64,000 bases of DNA from positions 1 to 64,000 of the forward strand of contig CAIRCP010000105.1 of the NCBI GenBank assembly GCA_903877095.1. Direction: 5' to 3'. The DNA comes from an uncultured Actinomycetes bacterium. GTDB taxonomy: Bacteria; Actinomycetota; Actinomycetes; Mycobacteriales; Mycobacteriaceae. Each line of letters starts with the position of its first letter. Within the stretch, counting starts at the first letter, position 1. Positions 1 through 8,876 of the stretch are shown here, one piece after another. The notes beneath the pieces were generated by a model. It was not told where the DNA came from. It saw only the letters and a list, made by a program, of their open reading frames with translations, and did no database searches. Position numbers and translations under genes: made by a program.

Positions 1-105
1 ACCCGATATGACAAGTACGCCCTGACCTACCTCGGCGGTGTCCTACTGGCCTGCGCCGTCATACATTCCCGCGTCGGCACTACCGATTCGGGAGACACGC
101 CCTAG
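1..105 (+). mobile_element. C-terminal remnant of an IS transposase, cut by the window edge
   Basis: Frame 1 is open from the first base to a TAG at 103-105 and encodes 34 residues beginning TRYDKYALTYLGGVLLACAV. The pattern RYDK...Y.GGVLLACAV is typical of the extreme C terminus of DDE transposases of IS5-like elements. Only the tail is inside the window, so the family is inferred and no terminal inverted repeat can be confirmed. It lies 25 bp from the 3' end of the RsbW-like gene, so an insertion sequence ends here and may mark the point where local gene order departs from other mycobacteria. Confidence 0.55.
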
Positions 106-130
106 AAGGTTGGGGGCGGGAGGGCAGCCC

Positions 131-556
131 TCACGTAAACGGCCGGCTCACCAGCGTCCAGTGATTACCAACCTCGCTACGGCTGTAGACAAGCTGGGCA
201 AGAAGCGATTTGGCCATCGCCAAGCCACGTCCCCGCTCGGCGAGTTCGTCGGGCATCTGCACCGCGTCGAGGTCGATGCCGGGATGCTCCCCGTCGTCGG
301 TGAAGGCCACTTCGACGTGGTTGGGAAGTACCCGCATCTGCATCTGCACCGTCGCGGCGTGGATGCGTCCGGCATGCTCGATGATGTTGGCTGCAATCTC
401 GGCGACCGCGATCTCGATCTGGTTGCGGACGCTCTCGGGCACCCAGGTCGCCGATGCCCACGCCGCCTTGAGGGCGTCGGCTATCACCGCGAGGGCGTTC
501 GGCCCGCAACTCGTCTTCAGGATCGGTGTCTCAGCCAAGGCTTTCCTGGAGTTCAT
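131..556 (-). CDS. RsbW-like anti-sigma factor / serine kinase ATPase
   Basis: A 141-residue protein made of a single GHKL (HATPase_c_2) ATP-binding fold, as in RsbW/SpoIIAB anti-sigma serine kinases and related stand-alone regulators. The N-box is seen around residues 50-61 (EIAVAEIAANII, with E53 and N57), a G1-type DDG at 87-89 and the glycine-rich ERGRGLAMAKSL lid at 107-118. The ATG is preceded by AAGGAA. It is divergent from the large PAS-PP2C phosphatase gene, the usual partner in a partner-switching module: the kinase phosphorylates an anti-sigma antagonist and the PP2C enzyme dephosphorylates it. No antagonist (STAS) gene is in the window, so the target is unknown. Confidence 0.8.
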   Translation of the reverse strand: MNSRKALAETPILKTSCGPNALAVIADALKAAWASATWVPESVRNQIEIAVAEIAANIIEHAGRIHAATVQMQMRVLPNHVEVAFTDDGEHPGIDLDAVQMPDELAERGRGLAMAKSLLAQLVYSRSEVGNHWTLVSRPFT

Positions 557-639
557 TTCCTTGCCGTCAAATTATTGCCGACCGCGTCACGGGACGCGCG
601 ATTTGCGCATAACTTTCTGATGAAGAGCGCTTTGAAACT

Positions 640-3162
640 TTGCCGAACACGTCGCTGCAGCCCCGGTGCGGGCACCGCGTCCCTATCGCAACGATGGGTT
701 ACTGCGCTCTGTTAGCGTCGCGGTGTCATGACGCCTTCGGTAGCCCATCGAGCGACGGCGATCATCGGTGGCGCCCGGTGATCGAGTTGCTGGACCGTTA
801 TCTCCAGTGCCTGCTGAGCGGTACAGGAGCCGATGTCGCGGTGATCTGGAGCCGCGCAGAGCAGGCGGAGGCCGGCTCGGTCGTCTGCAGCCACCCGGCA
901 GACCTCATTGCGGCCGGTGCCGCCTGGCCGTTCGCCGATCCCGACGCCTCAGCGGCGATCCACCGCGATCCCGCGGCGCTGGCCGCCCTGGTTCCCGAGT
1001 CGGTGCGGCTGAAAATGCGCAGGCCCCCGGCGGCTGCGATGTCCTTGGCGCTGAACGATCCGGAACTGGTTCTGCTGGTGATCTGGTGCGACGACCCCGA
1101 CCAAGGCGAACTCGGCGAGGATCTGCAAAGCCTGATCGCGGACGAAATCAGCTACGCCGCAAGCGGTCTGGAGCGTCAGAACCGGCTCAGCCGGACAGTG
1201 GAGCGTCTCCAGGCGGTCATCGACGATCTCCGTCGGGCCGCCGACACACGCTTCCGGCGGTCGATGGACAACGCGGCGGTCGGCATGTGCCTCGTCGCAC
1301 CGAATGGCGACTTCCTCGAGGTCAACGCCGCCCTGTGTGACCTCTTCGGCTACGACGCTCAGACGCTGACCGAGAAGACCTGGCAGGAGTTGACCGCTCC
1401 GGACTTCCTGGAGGCCGATCTGCGAAACGTCACCGACGTCCTGGCCGGGCGGATCGAGAGCTACCGGATGCTCAAGCAGTTCATCCACGCCGACGGCAGG
1501 CGGATCTGGGGTGACCTCTCGGTGAGTTGTGTGCGCGACGACGACGGGCGGGTCGAGGTCTTCGTCTCCCAGATCGTCGATGTCACCGCCACCATCGAGG
1601 CGACGCATCGCTACCGGTTGCTCGCCGAGAACGCCAGCGACATGGTCGCCCATGTCCGCGACGGCCGGTTCGTCTGGGTATCGCCCTCGGTGCGCGACAT
1701 CCTCGGTGCGACGCCGGAGTACTGGATGGGCCGGGATGTGCGCGAGATCGTTCCCGACGATGCACTGTCGATCTTCGAAGGAGCCCCCGACACGGTCATC
1801 TCCGGCGGGGTGTTCCGTCGCAATGTCCGGGTGAGGTCGGTCGACGGCGTCATCCACTGGACTCATCTGCACGCCAAGCCCTTCGACGACGCCGACGGCC
1901 GCCACGACGGTGTCACCGTCGCACTGCGCCTGATCGACGACGAAGTGGCGGCGCAACAGCAGGCGGAGGAAGCACGCCGGCAGCAGGCCATCGCCGACGC
2001 CCGCTACCGGCGGTCGATGGACACCGCCGCCATCGGCATGTGCCTGCTGGCTCCCGACGGTGCGTTCTTGGAGGTCAACCCGGTGCTGTGCGCAATGCTG
2101 GGCTACGACGCCGAGACGCTGACCACGTTGACCTGGCAGCAAGTGACCGCAGCGGAATCGCTGTCCGTGGGCGACGAGGAACGCCGCGCCGTCTTCGAGG
2201 GCCGCCAGGATTCCTACCGGATCGTCAAGCAGTACCTCCACGCCGACGGCAGGCGGATCTGGGCGGACGTGTCGGTGAACTGTGTCCGCGACGAGCACGG
2301 GCAGGTCGAAGGGCTCGCCTCACAGATGGTCGACATCACCGCCGAGGTGCAGGCCCGCGAGGAGCTTGAGCGCAGCGACGAACGCAACCGCACCCTCGCC
2401 CGGAAGCTTCAGGAGCAGACCGAGCGACTCGAAGCCGAACTACGAAGCGCCGCTGACTATTTGGCGACGATCATGCCCCGCGGCCTGAGCGGGACGGTGA
2501 ACGTGGTGTCGCGTTACCTGCCGTCGCGCGAACTCGGCGGGGACTGCTTCGACTACACCTGGATCGACGACGATCACCTCCTCGTGTACCTCGTCGACGT
2601 GTCCGGCCACGGCATCGAGCCCGCGCTGCTGTCGGTGTCGGTGCACAACTTGCTGCGCTCCGGGTCGTTGGGGATGGGCACCATGCTCTCGCCGGCGGAA
2701 GCGCTGACCGCCCTCAACCGCCTGTTCCAGATGGACCAGCAGGGCCATCACTACTTCACCATCTGGTACGGCGTCTACCAGGCATCCACCCGCACCCTGC
2801 GCTACGCCAGCGCAGGCGCACCGCCGGCGCTGGCGTTCCAGCCGGATCACGAGGTCGGCGTCACCGTCACCGAATTGTTCACTCCGGCAACACCTATCGG
2901 AATGTTCCGCGACAGCGTTTTCACCTCGGAGAACTATCCGGTGCCCCGTGGCTGCCGGCTCCTCGTCTTCAGCGACGGCGCGCACGAACTCGCCCTTCAC
3001 GAGGGACGGCTGATGATGCTGGCCGACTTCAAGGACCTGGCCACCCGGCGGGCCGCGTTGTCACACTGGTGGATCGACGACCTCGTCAACGAACTGCGGG
3101 CCCTCACACCGACCCATACCTTCCAGGACGACTGCTCACTGATTCAACTGACCTTCGACTGA
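640..3162 (+). CDS. Triple-PAS SpoIIE/RsbU-type PP2C serine phosphatase
   Basis: Up to 840 residues. The N-terminal stretch to about residue 200 may be a GAF-like or degenerate sensor. Three PAS modules follow (about 206-318, 325-435, 457-570), then a short coiled coil (about 570-605) and a SpoIIE-type PP2C domain (about 608-838) with metal-binding ELGGDCFDY, DVSGHG and SDGAHE motifs. PAS1 and PAS3 are near copies of each other. The first 46 residues look non-coding (Cys/Arg-rich, no ribosome site), so the GTG at 778 may be the real start. It probably senses a ligand or redox signal and dephosphorylates an anti-sigma antagonist, working with the divergent RsbW-like kinase. There is no membrane segment, so it is cytosolic. 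Confidence 0.85.
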   Translation: MPNTSLQPRCGHRVPIATMGYCALLASRCHDAFGSPSSDGDHRWRPVIELLDRYLQCLLSGTGADVAVIWSRAEQAEAGSVVCSHPADLIAAGAAWPFADPDASAAIHRDPAALAALVPESVRLKMRRPPAAAMSLALNDPELVLLVIWCDDPDQGELGEDLQSLIADEISYAASGLERQNRLSRTVERLQAVIDDLRRAADTRFRRSMDNAAVGMCLVAPNGDFLEVNAALCDLFGYDAQTLTEKTWQELTAPDFLEADLRNVTDVLAGRIESYRMLKQFIHADGRRIWGDLSVSCVRDDDGRVEVFVSQIVDVTATIEATHRYRLLAENASDMVAHVRDGRFVWVSPSVRDILGATPEYWMGRDVREIVPDDALSIFEGAPDTVISGGVFRRNVRVRSVDGVIHWTHLHAKPFDDADGRHDGVTVALRLIDDEVAAQQQAEEARRQQAIADARYRRSMDTAAIGMCLLAPDGAFLEVNPVLCAMLGYDAETLTTLTWQQVTAAESLSVGDEERRAVFEGRQDSYRIVKQYLHADGRRIWADVSVNCVRDEHGQVEGLASQMVDITAEVQAREELERSDERNRTLARKLQEQTERLEAELRSAADYLATIMPRGLSGTVNVVSRYLPSRELGGDCFDYTWIDDDHLLVYLVDVSGHGIEPALLSVSVHNLLRSGSLGMGTMLSPAEALTALNRLFQMDQQGHHYFTIWYGVYQASTRTLRYASAGAPPALAFQPDHEVGVTVTELFTPATPIGMFRDSVFTSENYPVPRGCRLLVFSDGAHELALHEGRLMMLADFKDLATRRAALSHWWIDDLVNELRALTPTHTFQDDCSLIQLTFD

Positions 3163-3845
3163 CGAGAATGGTGTCGCGAGAAGCGACGTTGCGCGGCGTT
3201 ACCGCGTCCCGACATCGACCAGCACGCCGCCGTCAGGCGTGGTACCCAACGTCGCTCCAGGGTGCGGCGCGGGATGAAGGTGCTGGCTCCCATCCCGGCG
3301 GCCAGCGTCTGCGGTGTGGTCGCGGCGGCGGTGGCCCGCGCGGTGGCGGGGTCGAGCAGCGCAGTCTGGAACGCGGTCAGGTTGGACAGCGGCAGAAAGA
3401 TGTTGGCGTTGGTCAGAAAAAGGTCGACAGGTTCTGCGGGCGGGTCCATTGCCGCCGCCAGGCCGACGGCGATCATGGCCACGCTGCTGCCGCGGTCGTG
3501 CGCCAGCATTCGGTACCCCGAGAGGTGCCACACCTCGGTGATGGCGTGCACCAGCAGCCGTGCGTCGTCGTAGAGCGAGTATGCGTACGGTTCGGCGGGT
3601 TTGTCCGACAACCCATAGCCCGGGAAGTCCAGGACGTAGATGTCGAAATCCCCGCCGAGTTCCTTTGTCAGAGCAAAGAAGTCGATGCTCGACGTCGGGA
3701 AACCGTGCACCAGCACCAACGCAGGAGCACCCGGTGTGCCGCAGCGCCGGGCGAACACCGACACTTCCCGTCCCTCGTTGGCGGCGGTGGTCGACCGCCA
3801 GCGCAGTTCGGTGCCGCCGTCTCTCCACTCCGCGAAGACGGTCAC
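3144..3845 (-). pseudogene. Alpha/beta hydrolase (dehalogenase/epoxide hydrolase-like), C-terminally truncated
   Basis: The GTG start at 3845 overlaps the nadE stop (GTGA), so it is translationally coupled to nadE. The first ~195 residues are a clear alpha/beta hydrolase: oxyanion-hole motif HGFPTS, LDFPGYGLSDKP, and the nucleophile elbow AHDRGSS with Asp as nucleophile, as in haloalkane/fluoroacetate dehalogenase and epoxide hydrolase relatives. After TFIPRRTLERR the sequence becomes unrelated and ends; the lid remainder and the strand with the catalytic acid and His are missing (family length is usually about 290-300). The last codons in another frame end neatly at 3199 (LVDVGTR then TAA), as expected if an internal deletion joined two parts out of frame. 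Probably inactive. Confidence 0.6.
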
Positions 3846-5893
3846 GACGGCGGCACGTCCCGCTCGATCTCGTCGAGCCACACCCGCGCACCCATGTCCG
3901 ACGGCGCCCGCCAGTCCCCGCGCGGGGACAGCGAGCCGCCGTGGGACACCTTCGGGCCGTTGGGAAGTGCCGAACGCTTGAACTGACTGAACGAGTAGAA
4001 GCGCTGGGCGAACACCGTCATCCAGCGCCGGATCTCAGCCAGCGAGTAGGCCGGTCGCTTGTCCGGCGGGAATCCGGGCGGCCACCGGCCAGTGTCCGCA
4101 TCGCTCCAGGCATGCCAGGCCAGGAAGGCGATCTTGGCCGGACGGAAGCCGTAGCGCAGCACCTGGAACAACGAGAAGTCCTGCAGCGCATAGGGGCCGA
4201 CCTTGGCCTCGCTGCTCTGAACCTGCTCGCCGGCGGCGGCGGGCACCAGTTCGGGGGTGATCTCGGTGTCCAGCACCGACTGCAGGGTCTCACCGACCTC
4301 GTCGTCGAACTGGCCCGAGCCGATGACCCACCGGATCAGATGCTGGATCAGGGTTTTCGGCACGCCGGCGTTGACGTTGTAGTGGCTCATCTGATCACCG
4401 ACACCGTAGGTGGACCAGCCCAACGCCAATTCGGAGAGGTCACCGGTGCCGAGCACGATGCCGCCGCGCTGGTTGGCGATCCGGAACAGGTAATCGGTGC
4501 GCAACCCGGCCTGGACGTTCTCGAAGGTGATGTCGTAGACCTGCTCGCCACGAGAGAAGGGATGCCCCATCTCGGTGAGCATCAGGGTGGCCGTCGCACG
4601 GATGTCGATCTCCTCGAAGGTCACCCCCAGGGCTTTCGACAGCCGGATCGCGTTGTTCTTGGTTCGCTCGCCGGTGGCGAATCCGGGCAGGGTGAACGCC
4701 AGGATGTCGCTGCGCGGGCGGCCTTCCCGGTCCATCGCCTTGGCGGCGACGATCAGCGCGTGCGTGGAGTCCAGCCCACCGGACACCCCGATGACCACTT
4801 TGGGGTAGTTCAACGCCCGCAGGCGCTGCTCAAGGCCGGACACCTGGATGTTGTAGCCCTCGTAGCAATCCTGCTCCAGTCGGATCGGATCGCTGGGGAC
4901 GAACGGGAAACGCTCGACATCGCGCATGAACCCGATGTCCCCCGACGGGGGTCCGAGTCGAAAACCGATGCGCCGGAAGGAATCCAGACTGCTCTGGTGG
5001 TGTCGGCGGTTATCGTCGAACGTGCCCATCCGCAGCCGCTCGGCGCGCAGCAGATCGAGATCCACATCTGCCACCGACCGCCGGTCGCCCTTGGGGAAGC
5101 GCTCCGATTCGGCGAGCAGACGGCCGTTCTCGTAGATCATCGTCTGGCCGTCCCAGGCCAGATCGGTGCTCGATTCCCCTTCCCCGGCCGCGGAGTAGAC
5201 GTAGGCCGCGAGGCAGCGTGCAGATGCCGAGCGCGCCAACAGCTTTCGGTCCTCGGCACGCCCGATGGTGATGGGGCTGCCGGAGAGGTTGGCCAGCACG
5301 GTGGCGCCGGCCAGTACGGCCTGCGCACTCGGCGGGACCGGGACGAACATGTCCTCGCAGATCTCCACGTACAGCACCAGGCCGGCGACGTCGTCGGCGG
5401 CGAAGAGCAGGTCGGGTCCGAATGGAACCTGGGCACCCAGCAGAGAGATCGTTCCGCGCATGTCGTCGCCCGGCGCCATCTGGCGGCGCTCGTAGAACTC
5501 CCGGTAGTTCGGCAGATAGGACTTCACCGCGACGCCGAGCACCCGGCCGCGGTGGATGACGGCGGCAGTGTTGTAGATGCGGTGCAGGTGGCGCAGTGGC
5601 GCACCGACCACCAGCACCGGCAGCAGGTCAGCGGAGGCGGCGACGATGTCGCCCACTGCGGCTTCCACCGCGTCCAACAGGCTGTCCTGCAGCAGGATGT
5701 CCTCGATGGAATACCCCGACAACGTCAGTTCGGGGAACACCGCCACGGCCACCCCGTCGTCGTGGCACTCCCGCGCGATCCGCAGCACCGACGCGGCGTT
5801 GGACGCCGGATCGGCCAGCACCGTGTGGTGTGTGCAGGCAGCCACCCGCGCAAACCCGTGGGAGTAGGCCGAGTAAAAGTCCACGCCCTTCAT
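3842..5893 (-). CDS. nadE: Glutamine-dependent NAD+ synthetase
   Basis: Makes NAD+ from deamido-NAD+, ATP and glutamine, the last step of NAD synthesis. 683 residues, matching the two-domain mycobacterial enzyme (Rv2438c, 679). The N-terminal nitrilase-fold glutaminase carries the catalytic triad E55 (FPELTLSGYS), K124 (VKSYLPNY) and C179 (EICEDMF). The C-terminal synthetase domain has the ATP-pyrophosphatase loop SGGLDS at 371-376. The ATG at 5893 gives the expected YSAYSHGFARVAACTHHT start. It is followed by an overlapping alpha/beta hydrolase remnant and is divergent, with only 31 bp between, from a FAD oxidoreductase. Confidence 0.97.
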   Translation of the reverse strand: MKGVDFYSAYSHGFARVAACTHHTVLADPASNAASVLRIARECHDDGVAVAVFPELTLSGYSIEDILLQDSLLDAVEAAVGDIVAASADLLPVLVVGAPLRHLHRIYNTAAVIHRGRVLGVAVKSYLPNYREFYERRQMAPGDDMRGTISLLGAQVPFGPDLLFAADDVAGLVLYVEICEDMFVPVPPSAQAVLAGATVLANLSGSPITIGRAEDRKLLARSASARCLAAYVYSAAGEGESSTDLAWDGQTMIYENGRLLAESERFPKGDRRSVADVDLDLLRAERLRMGTFDDNRRHHQSSLDSFRRIGFRLGPPSGDIGFMRDVERFPFVPSDPIRLEQDCYEGYNIQVSGLEQRLRALNYPKVVIGVSGGLDSTHALIVAAKAMDREGRPRSDILAFTLPGFATGERTKNNAIRLSKALGVTFEEIDIRATATLMLTEMGHPFSRGEQVYDITFENVQAGLRTDYLFRIANQRGGIVLGTGDLSELALGWSTYGVGDQMSHYNVNAGVPKTLIQHLIRWVIGSGQFDDEVGETLQSVLDTEITPELVPAAAGEQVQSSEAKVGPYALQDFSLFQVLRYGFRPAKIAFLAWHAWSDADTGRWPPGFPPDKRPAYSLAEIRRWMTVFAQRFYSFSQFKRSALPNGPKVSHGGSLSPRGDWRAPSDMGARVWLDEIERDVPPS

Positions 5894-5924
5894 TGTCCGA
5901 CACCGATGCCGCTACCGTGTCGGC

Positions 5925-7166
5925 ATGCGCGTCATTGTCGTCGGGGCCGGACTGAGCGGACTGGCCGCCGCGCGGCACCTCACCCGGCGCGGCGTCGAGG
6001 TCGTCGTGCTCGAAGGCTCAGACGGGGTGGGCGGACGGGTCCGCACAGATCTCGTCGACGGCTTCCGCCTCGACCGAGGCTTCCAGCTCTACAACCCGGC
6101 TTACCCCGAGGGCGCTCGCGTCCTCGACCACCAGGCGCTCGATCTCAAGACCTTCATCGCCGGCGCCCGGATCGTGGTTGAACGGGCCGGGCGGCGGCGG
6201 GTGGTTCGGGTCGCTGATCCCCGGCGTCAGCCTTCGTGGGCGGTGCCGTCGGTGCTGGCGCTGATCGGTTCCCCGGTGGCGACAGCCCGCTTCGGGTCCT
6301 ACGCCGCCTCCCGTGTCGTCCGGTCTGTCGCAGCGCTGCAGCGCGATCCCGACGTCACGAGCGAGGAGGCGCTGCGCCGGGCCGGGGTGGACCGCGCGCT
6401 GATGGAGACGGTGCTGCGCCCCTTTCTCTCCGGGGTGTTCCTGGAGTCTGAGCTTTCGACGTCACGACGCTTCCTCGACGTGGTGCTGAAGTCCTTCGTC
6501 CGGGGTACCCCCGGCGTCCCGGCCCTGGGCATGCAGCGCATCCCCGAGCAGCTGGCCACCGGTCTCGACGTGCGCCTGGGCCATCGGGTCGGCGCGGTGT
6601 CGGCACACGGCGTCGACGTCGTCGACGGCGACGCCCGCTCGGCCGACGCGGTGATCGTCGCGACGGATCCGGCCACCGCGGCACACCTGCTGCCCGGCGT
6701 CCGCGCACCCGCGGCGAATGCGGTGACCACCTGGTACTACCGGCCCGATTGTGCGCCAGGCGAACTCGCCGACGGTCAGGCCGTCCTCCTGCTCGACGCC
6801 GCACGGCGCGGACCGCTCGTCAACACCGTGGTGATGAGCCACGCCGCACCGGACTACGCCCCGCCGGGCAGCGCGCTGGTCGCAGCGTCCGCGCTCGGCG
6901 CGGTGGCGAACCCGGAGCAGGACAGGGCCATTCGGGAACAGCTTGCCTGGCTGTACGGCGTGCCGACCACCAGGTGGGAACTGATCGCGAGTTACCCCAT
7001 CCCCTATGCGCTGCCGGCGATGGCGGTGCCGTTCGAGCTGCAACGCCCGGTGCGCACCGACAACGGGGTATATGTCGCCGGTGACCACCGCGACACGTCG
7101 TCGATCCAGGGCGCCTTGGTCAGCGGCCGGCGGGCCGCTCAGGCGGTGCTGAAGGATCGTCGATAG
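5925..7166 (+). CDS. FAD-dependent amine oxidase/desaturase-like oxidoreductase
   Basis: 413 residues. An N-terminal Rossmann FAD motif (VVGAGLSGLAAARHL at 4-18) is followed by an acidic residue pattern (VVVLEGSDGVGGRVRTD), the signature of the flavin-containing amine oxidase / phytoene desaturase / protoporphyrinogen oxidase superfamily. The C-terminal FAD-contact motif is also present (DNGVYVAGDHRDTSSIQGALVSGRRAA), so the chain is complete. The substrate cannot be told from sequence. It is divergent from nadE; the 31-bp gap leaves little room for two separate promoters. Confidence 0.8.
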   Translation: MRVIVVGAGLSGLAAARHLTRRGVEVVVLEGSDGVGGRVRTDLVDGFRLDRGFQLYNPAYPEGARVLDHQALDLKTFIAGARIVVERAGRRRVVRVADPRRQPSWAVPSVLALIGSPVATARFGSYAASRVVRSVAALQRDPDVTSEEALRRAGVDRALMETVLRPFLSGVFLESELSTSRRFLDVVLKSFVRGTPGVPALGMQRIPEQLATGLDVRLGHRVGAVSAHGVDVVDGDARSADAVIVATDPATAAHLLPGVRAPAANAVTTWYYRPDCAPGELADGQAVLLLDAARRGPLVNTVVMSHAAPDYAPPGSALVAASALGAVANPEQDRAIREQLAWLYGVPTTRWELIASYPIPYALPAMAVPFELQRPVRTDNGVYVAGDHRDTSSIQGALVSGRRAAQAVLKDRR

Positions 7167-7201
7167 CCGCGTGCCGGGGTTTGGGACAGCCGGGGATCGG
7201 G

Positions 7202-7945
7202 CTACCTGACCAGCGTTGGCCTACCGAAGCGTGTCCGCACACCCGGTGAGAAGAGTGCGCGAAGGCGTTCACCGGTGGGCTGCACACCGCTGGCGAGCAG
7301 CAGGTCGTCGTCGAGTTCGACGATCTCCGCAGAACGCAGCGGCCAGGGTTCATGTTCGTTGGGCACCCACCAGGTCCGGCCCGCCACCCGGGTGTGAGCC
7401 CCCCAGCGCGCGGTCAGCCAGGTCTCCAGCGGGGACGGCTCGACGACCTCCCCGACCACGATGCTCAGTCGGCTGCGCAGTCCGCGCTGGGGCCAGCGCC
7501 GCGTGCTGGAATAGGTGATGCGAGAGCCGTTGCGCCGCAGCCGCATTCGGGCTCAGGTATAGGGGATGCCCAGGCCCAGCCGGGTCACCGGAACCACCGC
7601 CAGCCGGCTGGTTTCCAGCGAGCGGTAGAGCACTCCGTGCCGCCCGGCGTCGTCGCACGAATAGAGCCGTATGTTGGTTTCGGGAAACGAACCGAAGTAG
7701 GGCACCGGCGGGGACCCTCCCAGTCGGATACCGCTCATCACAAATGGAACCAGCGCAACGTAGGTCATCCCGTCGGCGAAGACGTCGGGACGAGTCCCCT
7801 CAGGAAACAGGTGTCTTACGTCGTCTGGGCGGACCGGCCAGTGCACGAAAGTCAGATCACTCCACTGCTGGTCGAATACAGCAGGCAAACGCAGCGGCGG
7901 GGGCAGGACCGGGAATCCGCTCATATCGGCCATGGTGACCATCAC
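7202..7945 (-). pseudogene. DUF2071 protein interrupted by an in-frame TGA
   Basis: Two open pieces in the same frame make one DUF2071-family protein of about 247 residues. The first (to 7553) ends LGLGIPYT; after the TGA at 7553-7555 the frame continues as Ala-Arg-MRLRRNGSRITYSS through 7202. In this family the break falls at a conserved PYTW-like position, so TGA (read on the minus strand) replaces TGG Trp by one base change. Function of DUF2071 is unknown. The start could be GTG 7945 or ATG 7933; neither has a good ribosome site. It is either a fresh nonsense mutation or a sequencing error; no selenocysteine element is apparent. Confidence 0.7.
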
Positions 7946-8025
7946 AGCACGTCGATGTCGGGCCCGGCGCCGTCGGGCGGCCCTGGCCTGCGCGCGGGTT
8001 CGACCCGCTGCCCTACCCTCGTGAT

Positions 8026-8865
8026 GTGGACGCCCCCGAACTCGTCGCGCTGCTCGCCGGCCGGCGGATCGCGGTGCTGACCGGAGCCGGGCTCTCCACC
8101 GACTCCGGCATCCCGGACTACCGCGGCCCGGACTCCCCTCCGGCCAACCCGATGACGATCCGGCAGTTCACCACCAGCCATGACTACCGTCGCCGGTACT
8201 GGGCCCGAAATCACCTGGGCTGGCGGCACATGGCGGCGACCGAGCCCAACGCCGGCCACCGCGCACTGGCCGCTTTGGAGCGAGCGGGCGTTGTCACCGG
8301 GGTGATCACCCAGAACGTCGACCTGCTGCACACCAAGGCCGGCAGCGCTGTAGTGATCAACCTGCACGGCACCTACGCGCGGGTGATCTGCCTGGACTGC
8401 CGCCACACCATGTCGCGGGCGGCGCTGGCCGAGTTGCTGGAGGCCGCAAACCCGGGGTTCGCCGAACGCGCCGAGAAGGTGGGCGGCCTGGCGGTGGCGC
8501 CGGACGCCGACGCGATCGTCGCCGACACCGACTCCTTCCGGTTCATCGACTGCCCATCGTGCAGCGGGATGCTCAAACCCGACATCGTCTACTTCGGCGA
8601 GTCGGTCGCCAAAGAGGTTGTCGATCAAGCGTATTCGCTCATCGACTCCTCCGAGGCACTGTTGGTGGCGGGCTCGTCGCTTACGGTGTTCTCCGGCTAT
8701 CGGTTCGTGCGGCACGCCGCCGCCCACAGAATTCCGGTTGCAATCGTCAACCGCGGCCCGACCCGCGGCGACGATCTGGCCACCGTGAAGGTCGAGGCCG
8801 GGTGCTCGCCGATGCTGACACTGCTCGCCGAAGAACTCACCGGGATCAAGCGGGGCATGAACTAA
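8026..8865 (+). CDS. Sir2-family NAD-dependent protein deacylase
   Basis: 279 residues starting at GTG. It contains the sirtuin NAD-binding GAGLSTDSGIPDYRG (20-34), the TQNVDLLH segment, the catalytic His in NLHGTY, and four zinc Cys in two pairs (CLDC and CPSC). GSSLTVFSGY and IVNRG in the C-terminal half complete the Rossmann domain. It removes acyl groups from protein lysines using NAD+, giving nicotinamide and O-acyl-ADP-ribose. It differs from the short CobB type by a longer insert between the Cys pairs. A small hypothetical gene follows 11 bp downstream in the same direction and may be co-transcribed. Confidence 0.9.
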   Translation: MDAPELVALLAGRRIAVLTGAGLSTDSGIPDYRGPDSPPANPMTIRQFTTSHDYRRRYWARNHLGWRHMAATEPNAGHRALAALERAGVVTGVITQNVDLLHTKAGSAVVINLHGTYARVICLDCRHTMSRAALAELLEAANPGFAERAEKVGGLAVAPDADAIVADTDSFRFIDCPSCSGMLKPDIVYFGESVAKEVVDQAYSLIDSSEALLVAGSSLTVFSGYRFVRHAAAHRIPVAIVNRGPTRGDDLATVKVEAGCSPMLTLLAEELTGIKRGMN

Positions 8866-8876
8866 GGTCGTGATCC

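Noticed and set aside
3560-6181. 873-residue plus-strand open frame opposite nadE
   Set aside because: It mirrors nadE codons, runs past the nadE start into the divergent gene and is Arg/Gly/His-rich without motifs.
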